Positions 6,281-12,922 of a DNA stretch of 26,632 nucleotides are shown here, piece after piece; the first letter of the stretch is position 1; each line of letters starts with the position of its first letter. A program made the translations under genes and the position numbers. The notes under the pieces are model-generated. The model had not been told where the DNA came from and did no database searches. It saw nothing but the letters and a program-made list of their open reading frames with translations. Source of the stretch: CALVUP01 sp964422195 (GTDB lineage Bacteria > Bacillota_I > Bacilli_A > RF39 > UBA660); contig CAYRAF010000013.1 of the NCBI GenBank assembly GCA_964422195.1, positions 1 through 26,632 on the forward strand, given 5' to 3'.

Positions 6281-6613
6281 ATGAAAAAGTTTTTATTTAG
6301 CTTAGTCTTAGTTTGTTCGTTATTATTAGTAACTGCTTGTGGAGGAAATAAGTTAGTTGGTACATGGGTAGGAGATTCAAATGATGGTTTAAAAACAACA
6401 TTTGAATTTAAGAAAGATGGAAAAGTTTCATATAAAAATGAATATGGATTTGATTCTAAAGGTACTTATGAAGTAAAAGATGATAAAGTAACTATTAAAA
6501 TTGAATCATGGGATAAAGAAAAAGTTTATAAATATGAAATCAAAGATGGAAAACTAAAACTAACTGCTACAGATAAATATTCACCAAGTTATAATTCAAT
6601 GACTAAGAAGTAG
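6281..6613 (+). CDS. Small lipoprotein with lipocalin-like domain (110 aa)
   Basis: A classic lipoprotein signal peptide: MKK, a hydrophobic stretch and the lipobox VTAC with Cys20. The mature part (about 90 residues) starts GTWVGD and shows alternating beta strands (TTFEFKKDGKVSY, GTYEVKDDKVTIKI, YEIKDGKLKLTA). That is the pattern of lipocalin-like GTW---D domains such as DUF5640. It is anchored on the outer face of the membrane. The role is unknown. It is monocistronic, with its own promoter and a strong terminator at the stop codon. Confidence 0.82.
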   Translation: MKKFLFSLVLVCSLLLVTACGGNKLVGTWVGDSNDGLKTTFEFKKDGKVSYKNEYGFDSKGTYEVKDDKVTIKIESWDKEKVYKYEIKDGKLKLTATDKYSPSYNSMTKK

Positions 6614-6632
6614 TAATTTACTTCTTTTTTTT
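6605..6632 (+). terminator. Intrinsic terminator after lipoprotein
   Basis: An 8-bp stem AAGAAGTA / TACTTCTT followed by eight T. Confidence 0.85.
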
Positions 6633-6640
6633 AAATTTAT

Positions 6641-6668
6641 TTGTAATATATTATTATAGGTATATAAT
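6641..6668 (+). promoter_or_regulatory. Promoter of metallothionein-like gene
   Basis: TTGTAA (6641-6646), a 16-base spacer and TATAAT (6663-6668), giving a leader of about 25 nt before ATG 6699. Confidence 0.65.
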
Positions 6669-6698
6669 GAATTTAGTGATTAATAGAAAGGAGAAAAT

Positions 6699-6851
6699 AT
6701 GGAAGATAATAAGAAGACATGTAACTGTAGTGAAGATTGCAATTGCGGATGCCAAGATGGAAAAGAATGTAAATGCGATGAAAACTGTGCATGTGGATGT
6801 CAAAGTAAGAAAGAATGTGACTGTGAAGATTGTTCTTGCAATGAAGAATAA
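6699..6851 (+). CDS. Cys-rich metallothionein-like small protein (50 aa)
   Basis: ATG 6699 follows the ribosome site AAAGGAG with good spacing and reads to TAA 6849-6851. A longer overlapping frame (6667-6888) starts before the ribosome site and gives an unremarkable Val/Lys-rich peptide, so it is judged spurious. The 50-residue product has 14 Cys and no aromatic residue or His. It is built of a 16-residue unit, CxC-x3-CxCxC-x5, present twice (from Cys8 and Cys24, ending GKE or KKE), then a shorter third unit from Cys40. The rest is Asp/Glu/Asn/Lys. CxC clusters without other structure are the mark of metallothioneins, so binding of Cu, Zn or Cd is inferred. It does not match a metallothionein family I can name. 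Confidence 0.85.
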   Translation: MEDNKKTCNCSEDCNCGCQDGKECKCDENCACGCQSKKECDCEDCSCNEE

Positions 6852-6919
6852 TCTTTTTTTCTTGCTATCTATTTTTATACTTTTATAGTATACTATTTAT
6901 ATAAGATGATGGTGATAAT

Positions 6920-7405
6920 ATGAGCAAAATTAAAGATTTATTGAATGATAATAAAAGTATATTAGTTTTTGATGTAGATGGGGTATTGGCTTTATTAGAA
7001 TTTGGAAAAAGAAGACATTATGCATTAGATGATAATTCTTGGGAAAAAGCTAATCAAGAAGGAATTAACTTTTATAACGAAGATAAAGTATCTAAAAAAA
7101 TGCAAAAATTCTTAAACAAAAAAGATAAAGCAAGAATTTATGTTATTACAACTATAGGTGGCAATAATGAAGGACTTTTTAAACAAGAATTTGTGAATAA
7201 GTATTATAGTGTTTTAAAAGATCACGTTTATTTTGTAGATAAAAATAGAGATAAAACAAATATTCTTATTAAAATTAGGAATATGCATAAGGATGTAGAT
7301 GATGAAAATATAATTATGATCGATGATACCGTAGAAATATTAAATGATGTTATGGAAAAAACAAATTTTTCTACAGCGCATATTAGTTCATTTTTAGATA
7401 TATAG
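6920..7405 (+). CDS. HAD superfamily hydrolase (161 aa)
   Basis: HAD motifs appear in order: motif I DVDGV (nucleophile Asp18, acid Asp20), motif II Thr77 or Thr78 in YVITT, motif III Lys112 in NRDKTNIL, and motif IV Asp135-Asp136 in IIMIDDT. The protein lacks a large cap, and the residues after motif I (EFGKRRHYALDD) form at most a small insertion. It resembles the 5'-nucleotidase-like branch of HAD phosphatases. It acts in the cytoplasm on an unknown phosphorylated substrate. GGTG lies eight bases before the ATG. The next gene, a lipoprotein, begins 14 bases later, so the two are likely co-transcribed. Confidence 0.8.
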   Translation: MSKIKDLLNDNKSILVFDVDGVLALLEFGKRRHYALDDNSWEKANQEGINFYNEDKVSKKMQKFLNKKDKARIYVITTIGGNNEGLFKQEFVNKYYSVLKDHVYFVDKNRDKTNILIKIRNMHKDVDDENIIMIDDTVEILNDVMEKTNFSTAHISSFLDI

Positions 7406-7419
7406 ATTGGAGAATAAAT

Positions 7420-8103
7420 ATGAAAAAAATAATGATAATTATATTAATTGGGATATTTTGTGTTGGATGTTCACAAAATAAGGAAGTTAAAAAGGAAAAA
7501 AAGAAAGAAAATATTGTCGAAGAGGAGAAAGTTCCTGAATATGTAGATGACAATATAATGCCTATTTCTTTATACTATGACAGAGATGTCTTGGTTTTAG
7601 CAAAGAATTATAAAACTACTTTTAAAAAAGGTACTGATATTGGTCTTTTTCAAATATATCCTGCTACTGAAGAAAAAGTATCATATGAGGGAAAGTTTGG
7701 AGAAGCATTTTATAAAAAGTGGAATAATATTGATAAAGATAAAAATTATAAGATTGGATATCATATTGAGTATGAACTAGATGATGGAACAAAAGTTTCT
7801 CATTACGTATATAATCCTGATACCTCTATGACATATAAGCCATATATTAAAGTATATTTATATGATGATTATGCTCATAGAAATGATTCTTGGTATTCTC
7901 ATATAGAAAAAGATGAATACAATGATAATACTTATTTAACAAGTATAAAATTAACACCTGGTACTGATATATCAAAAGTATCATCCAGTATTATTCTTAC
8001 TGTTTTTACTTATAATGGTGAAGATGATTTTGATGAGAATGGTAATTATCGTGGTATAAGTAAATATAGTATTACAATCTGTAATGAAGGTAAAAGTTGT
8101 TAG
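7420..8103 (+). CDS. Lipoprotein of unknown function (227 aa)
   Basis: The signal peptide MKKIMIIILIGIFCVGC has lipobox CVGC (Cys17). A highly charged Lys/Glu linker of about 25 residues follows. The mature domain (about 50-225) is beta-rich and aromatic (YKPYIKVYLYDDYAHRNDSWYSH), with acidic patches DDFDENGNY, and is probably a cell-surface beta-sandwich. A single cysteine near the C-terminus (ICNEGKSC has two) could form a disulfide with its neighbour. I do not recognise a family. GGAG lies before the ATG, and the downstream GNAT gene starts ten bases after its stop, so the HAD, lipoprotein, GNAT and small unknown genes look like one operon. Confidence 0.72.
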   Translation: MKKIMIIILIGIFCVGCSQNKEVKKEKKKENIVEEEKVPEYVDDNIMPISLYYDRDVLVLAKNYKTTFKKGTDIGLFQIYPATEEKVSYEGKFGEAFYKKWNNIDKDKNYKIGYHIEYELDDGTKVSHYVYNPDTSMTYKPYIKVYLYDDYAHRNDSWYSHIEKDEYNDNTYLTSIKLTPGTDISKVSSSIILTVFTYNGEDDFDENGNYRGISKYSITICNEGKSC

Positions 8104-8113
8104 GTGGTATACT

Positions 8114-8596
8114 ATGAAAATAATTGAATATGAAGATACTTATTTAGAAGATGTAAGAGATTTACTTACTGAACTTGAAAAATATATTGTATCTATTGAT
8201 GAAGATAATTTAGATCAAGTACATCATGAATATCATGAAAAGATGGCTCTTATTGATTTAAAAGAAGTAAAAGAAAATGATGGTAAATGTTATTTAGCAA
8301 TAGAAGATAATAGGGCTATTGGTTTAATAATGGGAACTATTCCTAAATATGATAAATATGATTATTTGGATTATAAATGTCCAAAAAGAGGTGAAATAAC
8401 TGAATTGATAGTTACATCTAAGACAAGAAGCAAAGGTGTTGGAAAAGCATTAATAAATAAAATTGAAGAATATTTTAAGTCTTTTGGGTGTGAATATGTA
8501 TTAGTAGATGTATTTGCGTATAATAAAAATGCTATTAAGTTTTATGAGAATAAAGGTTACCATTCTAGAATGTATACAAATATCAAAAAGTTGTAG
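8114..8596 (+). CDS. GNAT family N-acetyltransferase (160 aa)
   Basis: ATG 8114 is chosen because AGGTGG (8102-8107) is spaced six bases from it. An in-frame ATG at 8084 lies inside the preceding gene without a ribosome site. Typical GNAT layout: an N-terminal IIEYEDTYLEDVRDLL strand-helix, motif A ITELIVTSKTRSKGVGKALI (R/Q-x2-G-x-G/A acetyl-CoA loop), then FGCEYVLVDVFAYNKNAIKFYENKGY, the common motif B of small-molecule or peptide acetylases. The substrate is unknown. Confidence 0.88.
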   Translation: MKIIEYEDTYLEDVRDLLTELEKYIVSIDEDNLDQVHHEYHEKMALIDLKEVKENDGKCYLAIEDNRAIGLIMGTIPKYDKYDYLDYKCPKRGEITELIVTSKTRSKGVGKALINKIEEYFKSFGCEYVLVDVFAYNKNAIKFYENKGYHSRMYTNIKKL

Positions 8597-8604
8597 GTGA
8601 TTTG

Positions 8605-8916
8605 ATGGATTTAAAAGACGAATTTAAATATTTAGTTGGTGGATATTATGGTATTATGTCCATGGATAATTATGATTTAAAAGTGTATATATTAAAAGAT
8701 ATAGAAAATTATATAAAAGATTTTATTGAAGTAAATCCTATTGATGGTTTTGATTATAAAGCTGAAGCAGAAAAGTATAAAGATGAATTATCATTAATGA
8801 CAAAACTACAAGATAGTTTACTTGTATTAAATAAGATTGATGCACCGATTGAGTTAATATTACGGGTAAAAGCTAAAATAAAAAAATTAAAAGAAGACGA
8901 ACTTAAAAACATATAA
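8605..8916 (+). CDS. Small helical protein of unknown function (103 aa)
   Basis: ATG 8605 follows AGGTG by five bases; a TTG codon just upstream is less likely to be the start. The product is soluble and mostly helical, with charged heptad-like stretches (YKDELSLMTKLQDSLLVLNKI, ELILRVKAKIKKLKEDEL). No family is recognised. It is the last gene of the plus-strand run that starts at 6920 and ends at a bidirectional terminator facing the YhgE gene. Confidence 0.65.
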   Translation: MDLKDEFKYLVGGYYGIMSMDNYDLKVYILKDIENYIKDFIEVNPIDGFDYKAEAEKYKDELSLMTKLQDSLLVLNKIDAPIELILRVKAKIKKLKEDELKNI

Positions 8917-8945
8917 AAAGAAGCTATTTTGTTAGCTTCTTTTGC
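8916..8945. terminator. Bidirectional intrinsic terminator
   Basis: A GAAGCTA / TAGCTTC stem flanked by AAAA on the left and TTTT on the right, so it works on both strands between convergent genes. It overlaps the last codons of the minus-strand gene. Confidence 0.75.
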
Positions 8946-10885
8946 TTGTATATATCTAATACTATATTTGTTATGAAGAATATTAAGAATATACTAATTA
9001 CAATAATTAAGTTTTTACTTAATAAACTAGATTCTATAGTTACTAAAGATTCTTTAAATAAGTTGATTGTATAAGTCATTGGTAATAAATGATTTAACCA
9101 TCTAAATCCTTTTGTAACAGTTTCTATTGGGAAAGTACCTGCAGATGCAGCTAGTTGTAAAACTAAGATTATTAAAGCAATAAATTTACCAATGTCTTTA
9201 AAGTTTACAATAAGGAAGTTAATAATTGCTGTAAATGTATTAGCCGATATAAACATAATAAATAAATATAATAAATAATTTGTAATATGTAAATCTAAGA
9301 ACAATGATAACAATATTCCAAGGATAATTCCAGCTATGCTTGCAAGTCCATGATAATACATAGTTCTTTTTACTAGATTATTAGAATCTTGATCTAATTT
9401 TGGATAACGTTTTGCTCTATCAAAGAATAATACAATATATAGCATTAAGCTTCCAATCCATAAACCAATTGATGCAAATAAAGGGGAAAAAGCTGTTCCA
9501 TAAGAGTCTACTTTATTTACTATCTTTTTATTTACTTTAACTGGTTCTTTACTATATTCTTTTAAATTATTTACTTTCTTTAGTTCATCTTTTGTATTAG
9601 CAATTTTATTATCAAGAGTATTCTTTGATTGACTAACTTTATTATTTAAAGTTTCAATACCATTATTTAAAGATTCATTACCATTTTTAATACTATTAAT
9701 ACCGTTTTGTATTTGATCAGAGAATCCTGATAAAGTATTTATACCTTCATTTAAAGCTTTACTACCATCTGTTAGTTTAGAAGATGCCTCTTGTAGTTTA
9801 TTAATACCAGTTGTTAATTCATCTATTTTAGATGATGATTGATTTAATTGAGATAAACCTCCATTGATAGTAGTGATGCTTGATTTAATAGTACTACTAG
9901 AATTCTTTAAGATATTTCCAGTTCCCTTTAATGTATCTATTTGACCGTTTTTTAAAGCTTGAGCATATTGATATAAACTATTATCAGGTTTTAATTCTGT
10001 AGGAATGTTAGGATTATTATATAAAGCAATAATATAATCTGAAAAACCATTTGTGATATCTAAACTTTGATTAACTCCATTTACATAACTATTTAATCCT
10101 TCATCAAATTCATTATATTTAAGGTTTAATGTATTAGAACCACTAGCTAATTGATTTATACTATTTTTTAAAGTGTTTAAAGAATCTTTTGAACTAGCTA
10201 ATGTGTTAATACCTTGATTAAATTCTTGTTGTGAATCAGCAAGTAATTTAGATGAAGATTGGATTTTTTTAATACCAGCATTATATTCTTTATAATTTGT
10301 ATATAGTGCATTACCACCATTAACTAATTTTTTACTACCACTATTTAAAAAGCTAATACCATTATTCATAGTTGAAAAACCATTACTAATTGTTTCTAAT
10401 TGATTTGGGACATTATCTAAATTATCACTTAATGTACCTACGATTTCAGAATTAATTTTATTATTTAAATTTGCTTCTACGGTTAATACAACTCTATCAA
10501 TTATTTGACTGGCTAAATAATTTGATTTTTGATTTGGACTATAAGTAATAGTTGGGTGTTTTTGATCATTAGTACTAATGCTTTCCATACTTTCTGTAAA
10601 ATCACTTGGTATAGTAATAACTGCATAATATGTTTTGTTATTTAATCCTTCATTTGCTTTATTTTCATTTGTAAGTGAAGCTTTTAAAGATTTAGAATTT
10701 ATAATTTCATTTGCTAATTCTTTACCTTTGTCTTTTTTATCTAAATTAACTATAGCAACAGGTAAATTATCCATATTTCCTTTTCCATATGGATCCCAAT
10801 AAGCCTTTAGATAAAAGAAACTATAAATAAATGGAATAAGTAAAACAACTCCTAAAACAACATATTTAAAGTAATTTTTTTTCAT
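8924..10885 (-). CDS. YhgE/Pip family membrane protein (653 aa)
   Basis: One N-terminal membrane span (about 9-27), then a large extracytoplasmic region, then five or so spans in the last 190 residues (from about 465). That is the YhgE/Pip (phage infection protein) plan with an ABC-2-permease-like C-terminus. Early Pip-type motifs are VAIVNLDKKDKGKELA, TYYAVITIPSDFTESM and ITYSPNQKSNYLASQI. The middle (about 150-450) is a long repeated LxxGxxxLxxG coiled-coil-like section (SLNNGIETLNNKV, ALNEGINTLSGF). Relatives serve as phage receptors or in export. GGGGG lies before the ATG. It is transcribed 12 bases after the TetR gene, which suggests that the TetR protein controls it, perhaps releasing it under membrane or drug stress. 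Confidence 0.88.
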   Translation of the reverse strand: MKKNYFKYVVLGVVLLIPFIYSFFYLKAYWDPYGKGNMDNLPVAIVNLDKKDKGKELANEIINSKSLKASLTNENKANEGLNNKTYYAVITIPSDFTESMESISTNDQKHPTITYSPNQKSNYLASQIIDRVVLTVEANLNNKINSEIVGTLSDNLDNVPNQLETISNGFSTMNNGISFLNSGSKKLVNGGNALYTNYKEYNAGIKKIQSSSKLLADSQQEFNQGINTLASSKDSLNTLKNSINQLASGSNTLNLKYNEFDEGLNSYVNGVNQSLDITNGFSDYIIALYNNPNIPTELKPDNSLYQYAQALKNGQIDTLKGTGNILKNSSSTIKSSITTINGGLSQLNQSSSKIDELTTGINKLQEASSKLTDGSKALNEGINTLSGFSDQIQNGINSIKNGNESLNNGIETLNNKVSQSKNTLDNKIANTKDELKKVNNLKEYSKEPVKVNKKIVNKVDSYGTAFSPLFASIGLWIGSLMLYIVLFFDRAKRYPKLDQDSNNLVKRTMYYHGLASIAGIILGILLSLFLDLHITNYLLYLFIMFISANTFTAIINFLIVNFKDIGKFIALIILVLQLAASAGTFPIETVTKGFRWLNHLLPMTYTINLFKESLVTIESSLLSKNLIIVISIFLIFFITNIVLDIYKQKKLTK

Positions 10886-10897
10886 AATAATTCCCCC

Positions 10898-11446
10898 TTA
10901 ATTTAATAATCCATCTTTTAAAATTAATGTTATCTCATTTACAATTTCTTCCTCATTTAATTTATCTTCATAAATAAACATTACAGATAAATAAATATTG
11001 TAAATAATAAAAGCCATCAATTTTGAATTACAATTCTTAATTGTACCTTCTGTAATCTCTTTGTTTATTTTTTCTTCTATAAAATTTAAAATAATATCAT
11101 CATACCTCTTTTTTAATCTTGTAAGTAGTGATAAATCTTTATCGTTTGAAATAGCTTTAAATAAAGCATTTTGCTCTTTAAAATTTAAAGCATAAAATAA
11201 TATTTTACTTATCCTTTTTATAAAAGGTAATTTTTCTTTTTCTAGTTTTTCTATTTTTTCTTTTACTATTTCTAAATCTTCATCAATAAAGTATTCAAAT
11301 AAACTTTCTTTGTCTTTGAAGTAAGAATATACAGTTCTTTTTGTTACTTTAGCGTCTTTTGCTATTTCATCCATTGAAACTTTTTTATATCCATATTTTT
11401 TAAATAGTTCTCTAGCAGTATTAATTATTATATCCTTCGTATTCAT
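10898..11446 (-). CDS. TetR/AcrR family transcriptional regulator (182 aa)
   Basis: The ATG at 11446 lies after GAGGTG; an upstream in-frame GTG at 11458 overlaps that ribosome site and is less likely. The N-terminal TetR helix-turn-helix is clear: IINTARELFKKYGYKKVSMDEIAKDAKVTKRTVYSYFKDKESLF. The C-terminal ligand-binding half is Lys/Ile-rich and divergent, with hydrophobic segments near the end. It is the first gene of a two-gene unit with YhgE/Pip. A gapped dyad overlapping its promoter (11459-11491) is the likely self-operator. The effector is unknown. Confidence 0.92.
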   Translation of the reverse strand: MNTKDIIINTARELFKKYGYKKVSMDEIAKDAKVTKRTVYSYFKDKESLFEYFIDEDLEIVKEKIEKLEKEKLPFIKRISKILFYALNFKEQNALFKAISNDKDLSLLTRLKKRYDDIILNFIEEKINKEITEGTIKNCNSKLMAFIIYNIYLSVMFIYEDKLNEEEIVNEITLILKDGLLN

Positions 11447-11458
11447 ATTACACCTCAC

Positions 11459-11491
11459 TACACCAATACACCATTTCGGTATACCAGTATA
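11459..11491. promoter_or_regulatory. Likely TetR operator (imperfect dyad)
   Basis: Two 14-base arms, 11459-11472 (TACACCAATACACC) and 11478-11491 (on the minus strand TATACTGGTATACC), match at nine positions around a 5-base centre. The dyad reaches from the end of the -10 hexamer to about +25 of the predicted tetR start, so a bound dimer would block transcription. Confidence 0.6.
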
Positions 11492-11519
11492 GTATATGCT
11501 TATATTTGTTAAAAGTCAA
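11491..11519 (-). promoter_or_regulatory. Promoter of tetR-yhgE unit
   Basis: On the minus strand TTGACT (11514-11519), a 17-base spacer and TATACT (11491-11496). Confidence 0.78.
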
Positions 11520-11536
11520 CATTTTTTATATGAATA

Positions 11537-11565
11537 TTGTTTTTTTTAATTACATATGTTATAAT
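11537..11565 (+). promoter_or_regulatory. Promoter of the gene at 11589
   Basis: TTGTTT (11537-11542), a 17-base spacer and TATAAT (11560-11565), divergent from the tetR promoter about 18 bases away. GAGGTGATG follows as ribosome site region. Confidence 0.7.
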
Positions 11566-11588
11566 ACGTGCTATTGAGGTGATGACAC

Positions 11589-12287
11589 ATGAAAAAAATT
11601 GAATTTGAAAACGCAATATTATGTATTATAAATAGATTTCCAGATGCTTCTTTAGGAGATTGTTACAAAATAATTGAAATGTTTGAAAGAGATTTAAATG
11701 CTGAAGTTCTTAATAAGAAAAGTATTGATAGTGATAAGGCTTTTCATAGATATTTAGAAACAATAAAAAAGAATTTATCAAACAAATATATTATGGAACA
11801 AAAAATTGAAGATGATAGTATAGAAGAAATAATATCATATATGGATAATATTGATAAAAATGAAATTATATTAGCAAAGATAAAACGTTCATATAGTATT
11901 GATAAAGCAGAGGTATATTCTTGGAATTTAGATTATCTTTTTACTGTGAAGCAATTATTTGATAATGAATTAATTACAACTAGATGGAATGATGATATTT
12001 TATCTGAAGAATATTTAGAATTAGCTTTAACAACAAATGGTGAAGTATATCTATATAAGAAAGAACATGGTGAAGAACTAGCAGAATTTAGTGATTTACT
12101 AGAGAATAATAACTATAATAATGGATTATTAGAAGATTATTTAAAAAGCGAATGTTCAAGATTTAATCCTGCTGTAGAACTTAATGTAGAGAAATTTGTT
12201 TTTTGGGCAAATGAACATGATAGAGACTATTTAACTAAAAAACCTAAATTAAAAGTATTAAAAACTTGCGATGGAGAAGCTTCGTAA
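11589..12287 (+). CDS. Unrecognised soluble protein (232 aa)
   Basis: The ATG follows GAGGTG by six bases or so. The product is acidic, soluble and helical, with no signal peptide. Features seen are a start MKKIEFENAILCIINRFPDASLGDCYKIIEMFE, a Trp-containing strand pair in the middle (YSWNLDYLFTVKQLFDNELITTRWNDD) and an acidic, Asn-rich section LLENNNYNNGLLEDY. I do not recognise a domain. It stands alone between the divergent tetR promoter and a terminator, so it is a single-gene unit. It might share the regulatory region with TetR, since the two promoters lie back to back, but the operator lies on the tetR side. Confidence 0.7.
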   Translation: MKKIEFENAILCIINRFPDASLGDCYKIIEMFERDLNAEVLNKKSIDSDKAFHRYLETIKKNLSNKYIMEQKIEDDSIEEIISYMDNIDKNEIILAKIKRSYSIDKAEVYSWNLDYLFTVKQLFDNELITTRWNDDILSEEYLELALTTNGEVYLYKKEHGEELAEFSDLLENNNYNNGLLEDYLKSECSRFNPAVELNVEKFVFWANEHDRDYLTKKPKLKVLKTCDGEAS

Positions 12288-12295
12288 GTTTTTTT
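12261..12295 (+). terminator. Intrinsic terminator
   Basis: The stem AAAACTTGCG / CGTAAGTTTT (one wobble) encloses a GAAGCTTC inner palindrome and is followed by T residues. It overlaps the end of the preceding gene. Confidence 0.75.
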
Positions 12296-12346
12296 ATGCA
12301 TATTTATTGAGGTTTTACACATACTAAATGTGAAATAAAAATTATT

Positions 12347-12373
12347 TTAGCACTTTGACTTGACAAGTGCTAA
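12347..12373. promoter_or_regulatory. CIRCE element (HrcA operator)
   Basis: TTAGCACTT (12347-12355), nine bases, AAGTGCTAA (12365-12373): a perfect 9-9-9 CIRCE dyad that differs from the canonical arms TTAGCACTC / GAGTGCTAA only by a matched T/A pair at the inner end. It is the binding site of the heat-shock repressor HrcA. No hrcA gene is in the window. Confidence 0.93.
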
Positions 12374-12388
12374 GAATAGTGGTATAAC
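12360..12388 (+). promoter_or_regulatory. Heat-shock promoter of hsp20
   Basis: A perfect TTGACA (12360-12365), a 17-base spacer and TATAAC (12383-12388). The -35 lies inside the CIRCE dyad, so HrcA binding would exclude RNA polymerase. The leader is about 65 nt. Confidence 0.85.
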
Positions 12389-12460
12389 ATAATTGTAAGA
12401 AAAAAGTTCTTACATGTGCTTAATGGTATTAACACATATAAAGAAAGGAAGATGATAATT

Positions 12461-12880
12461 ATGATGATAGTACCAAGAAGAAGCAGTTTTGATTTATTTG
12501 ATGATATGTTTAGGGATCCATTTTTCAAGGAGGAAAAGAATTCGCTTATGAAGACAGACATAAAAGAAAAAGATGGAGCATATTTGATTGATATGGATTT
12601 ACCAGGATATGATAAAGAAAATATCAAAATAGATATTGAAAATGGATATTTAAATGTTCATGCTAAAATGGATACTGAAAAAAATGAAGAGGATGAAGGT
12701 AAATTTGTAAGAAGAGAAAGGTATATAGGAGAATGTTCAAGAAGTTTCTATATTGGTGAAGGTGTAGAAGAAGATGATATTAAAGCATCATTTAAGAACG
12801 GAATTTTAAAATTAGAAATACCTAAAAAAGAAGAAGATAAAGAAATTCCAGAAAAGAAATATATTCAAATAGAAGATTAA
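12461..12880 (+). CDS. hsp20: Hsp20/alpha-crystallin small heat-shock protein (139 aa)
   Basis: ATG 12461 is preferred: AAAGGAAG (12444-12451) suits it, while the open frame upstream lacks a ribosome site. The N-terminal arm FDLFDDMFRDPFF precedes an alpha-crystallin domain: MKTDIKEKDGAYLIDMDLPGYDKENIKIDIENGYLNVHAK, a loop with EGKFVRRERYIGECSRSFYIG, and the closing A-x3-NGIL-x-L motif (ASFKNGILKLEIPKK). Length is usual for bacterial Hsp20. It forms cytoplasmic oligomers that hold unfolding proteins. CIRCE control through HrcA is expected; single-gene unit with its own terminator. Confidence 0.95.
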   Translation: MMIVPRRSSFDLFDDMFRDPFFKEEKNSLMKTDIKEKDGAYLIDMDLPGYDKENIKIDIENGYLNVHAKMDTEKNEEDEGKFVRRERYIGECSRSFYIGEGVEEDDIKASFKNGILKLEIPKKEEDKEIPEKKYIQIED

Positions 12881-12912
12881 AAAAGCAAGTATTAATTTAC
12901 TTGCTTTTTTTT
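12879..12912. terminator. Bidirectional terminator between hsp20 and lectin gene
   Basis: The stem AAAAAGCAAGTA / TACTTGCTTTTT is followed by T on both strands, serving the convergent genes. Confidence 0.85.
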
Positions 12913-12922
12913 AATTATTACT

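Noticed and set aside
6667..6888. A 73-codon plus-strand frame rich in Val, Lys and Ile
   Set aside because: It begins before the ribosome site that serves ATG 6699 and runs through the Cys-rich frame. Its composition is what a shifted reading of TGT/TGC-rich DNA gives.
12370..12627. Minus-strand frame opposite hsp20
   Set aside because: It covers the CIRCE promoter region and the Hsp20 coding region in antisense, with no ribosome site.
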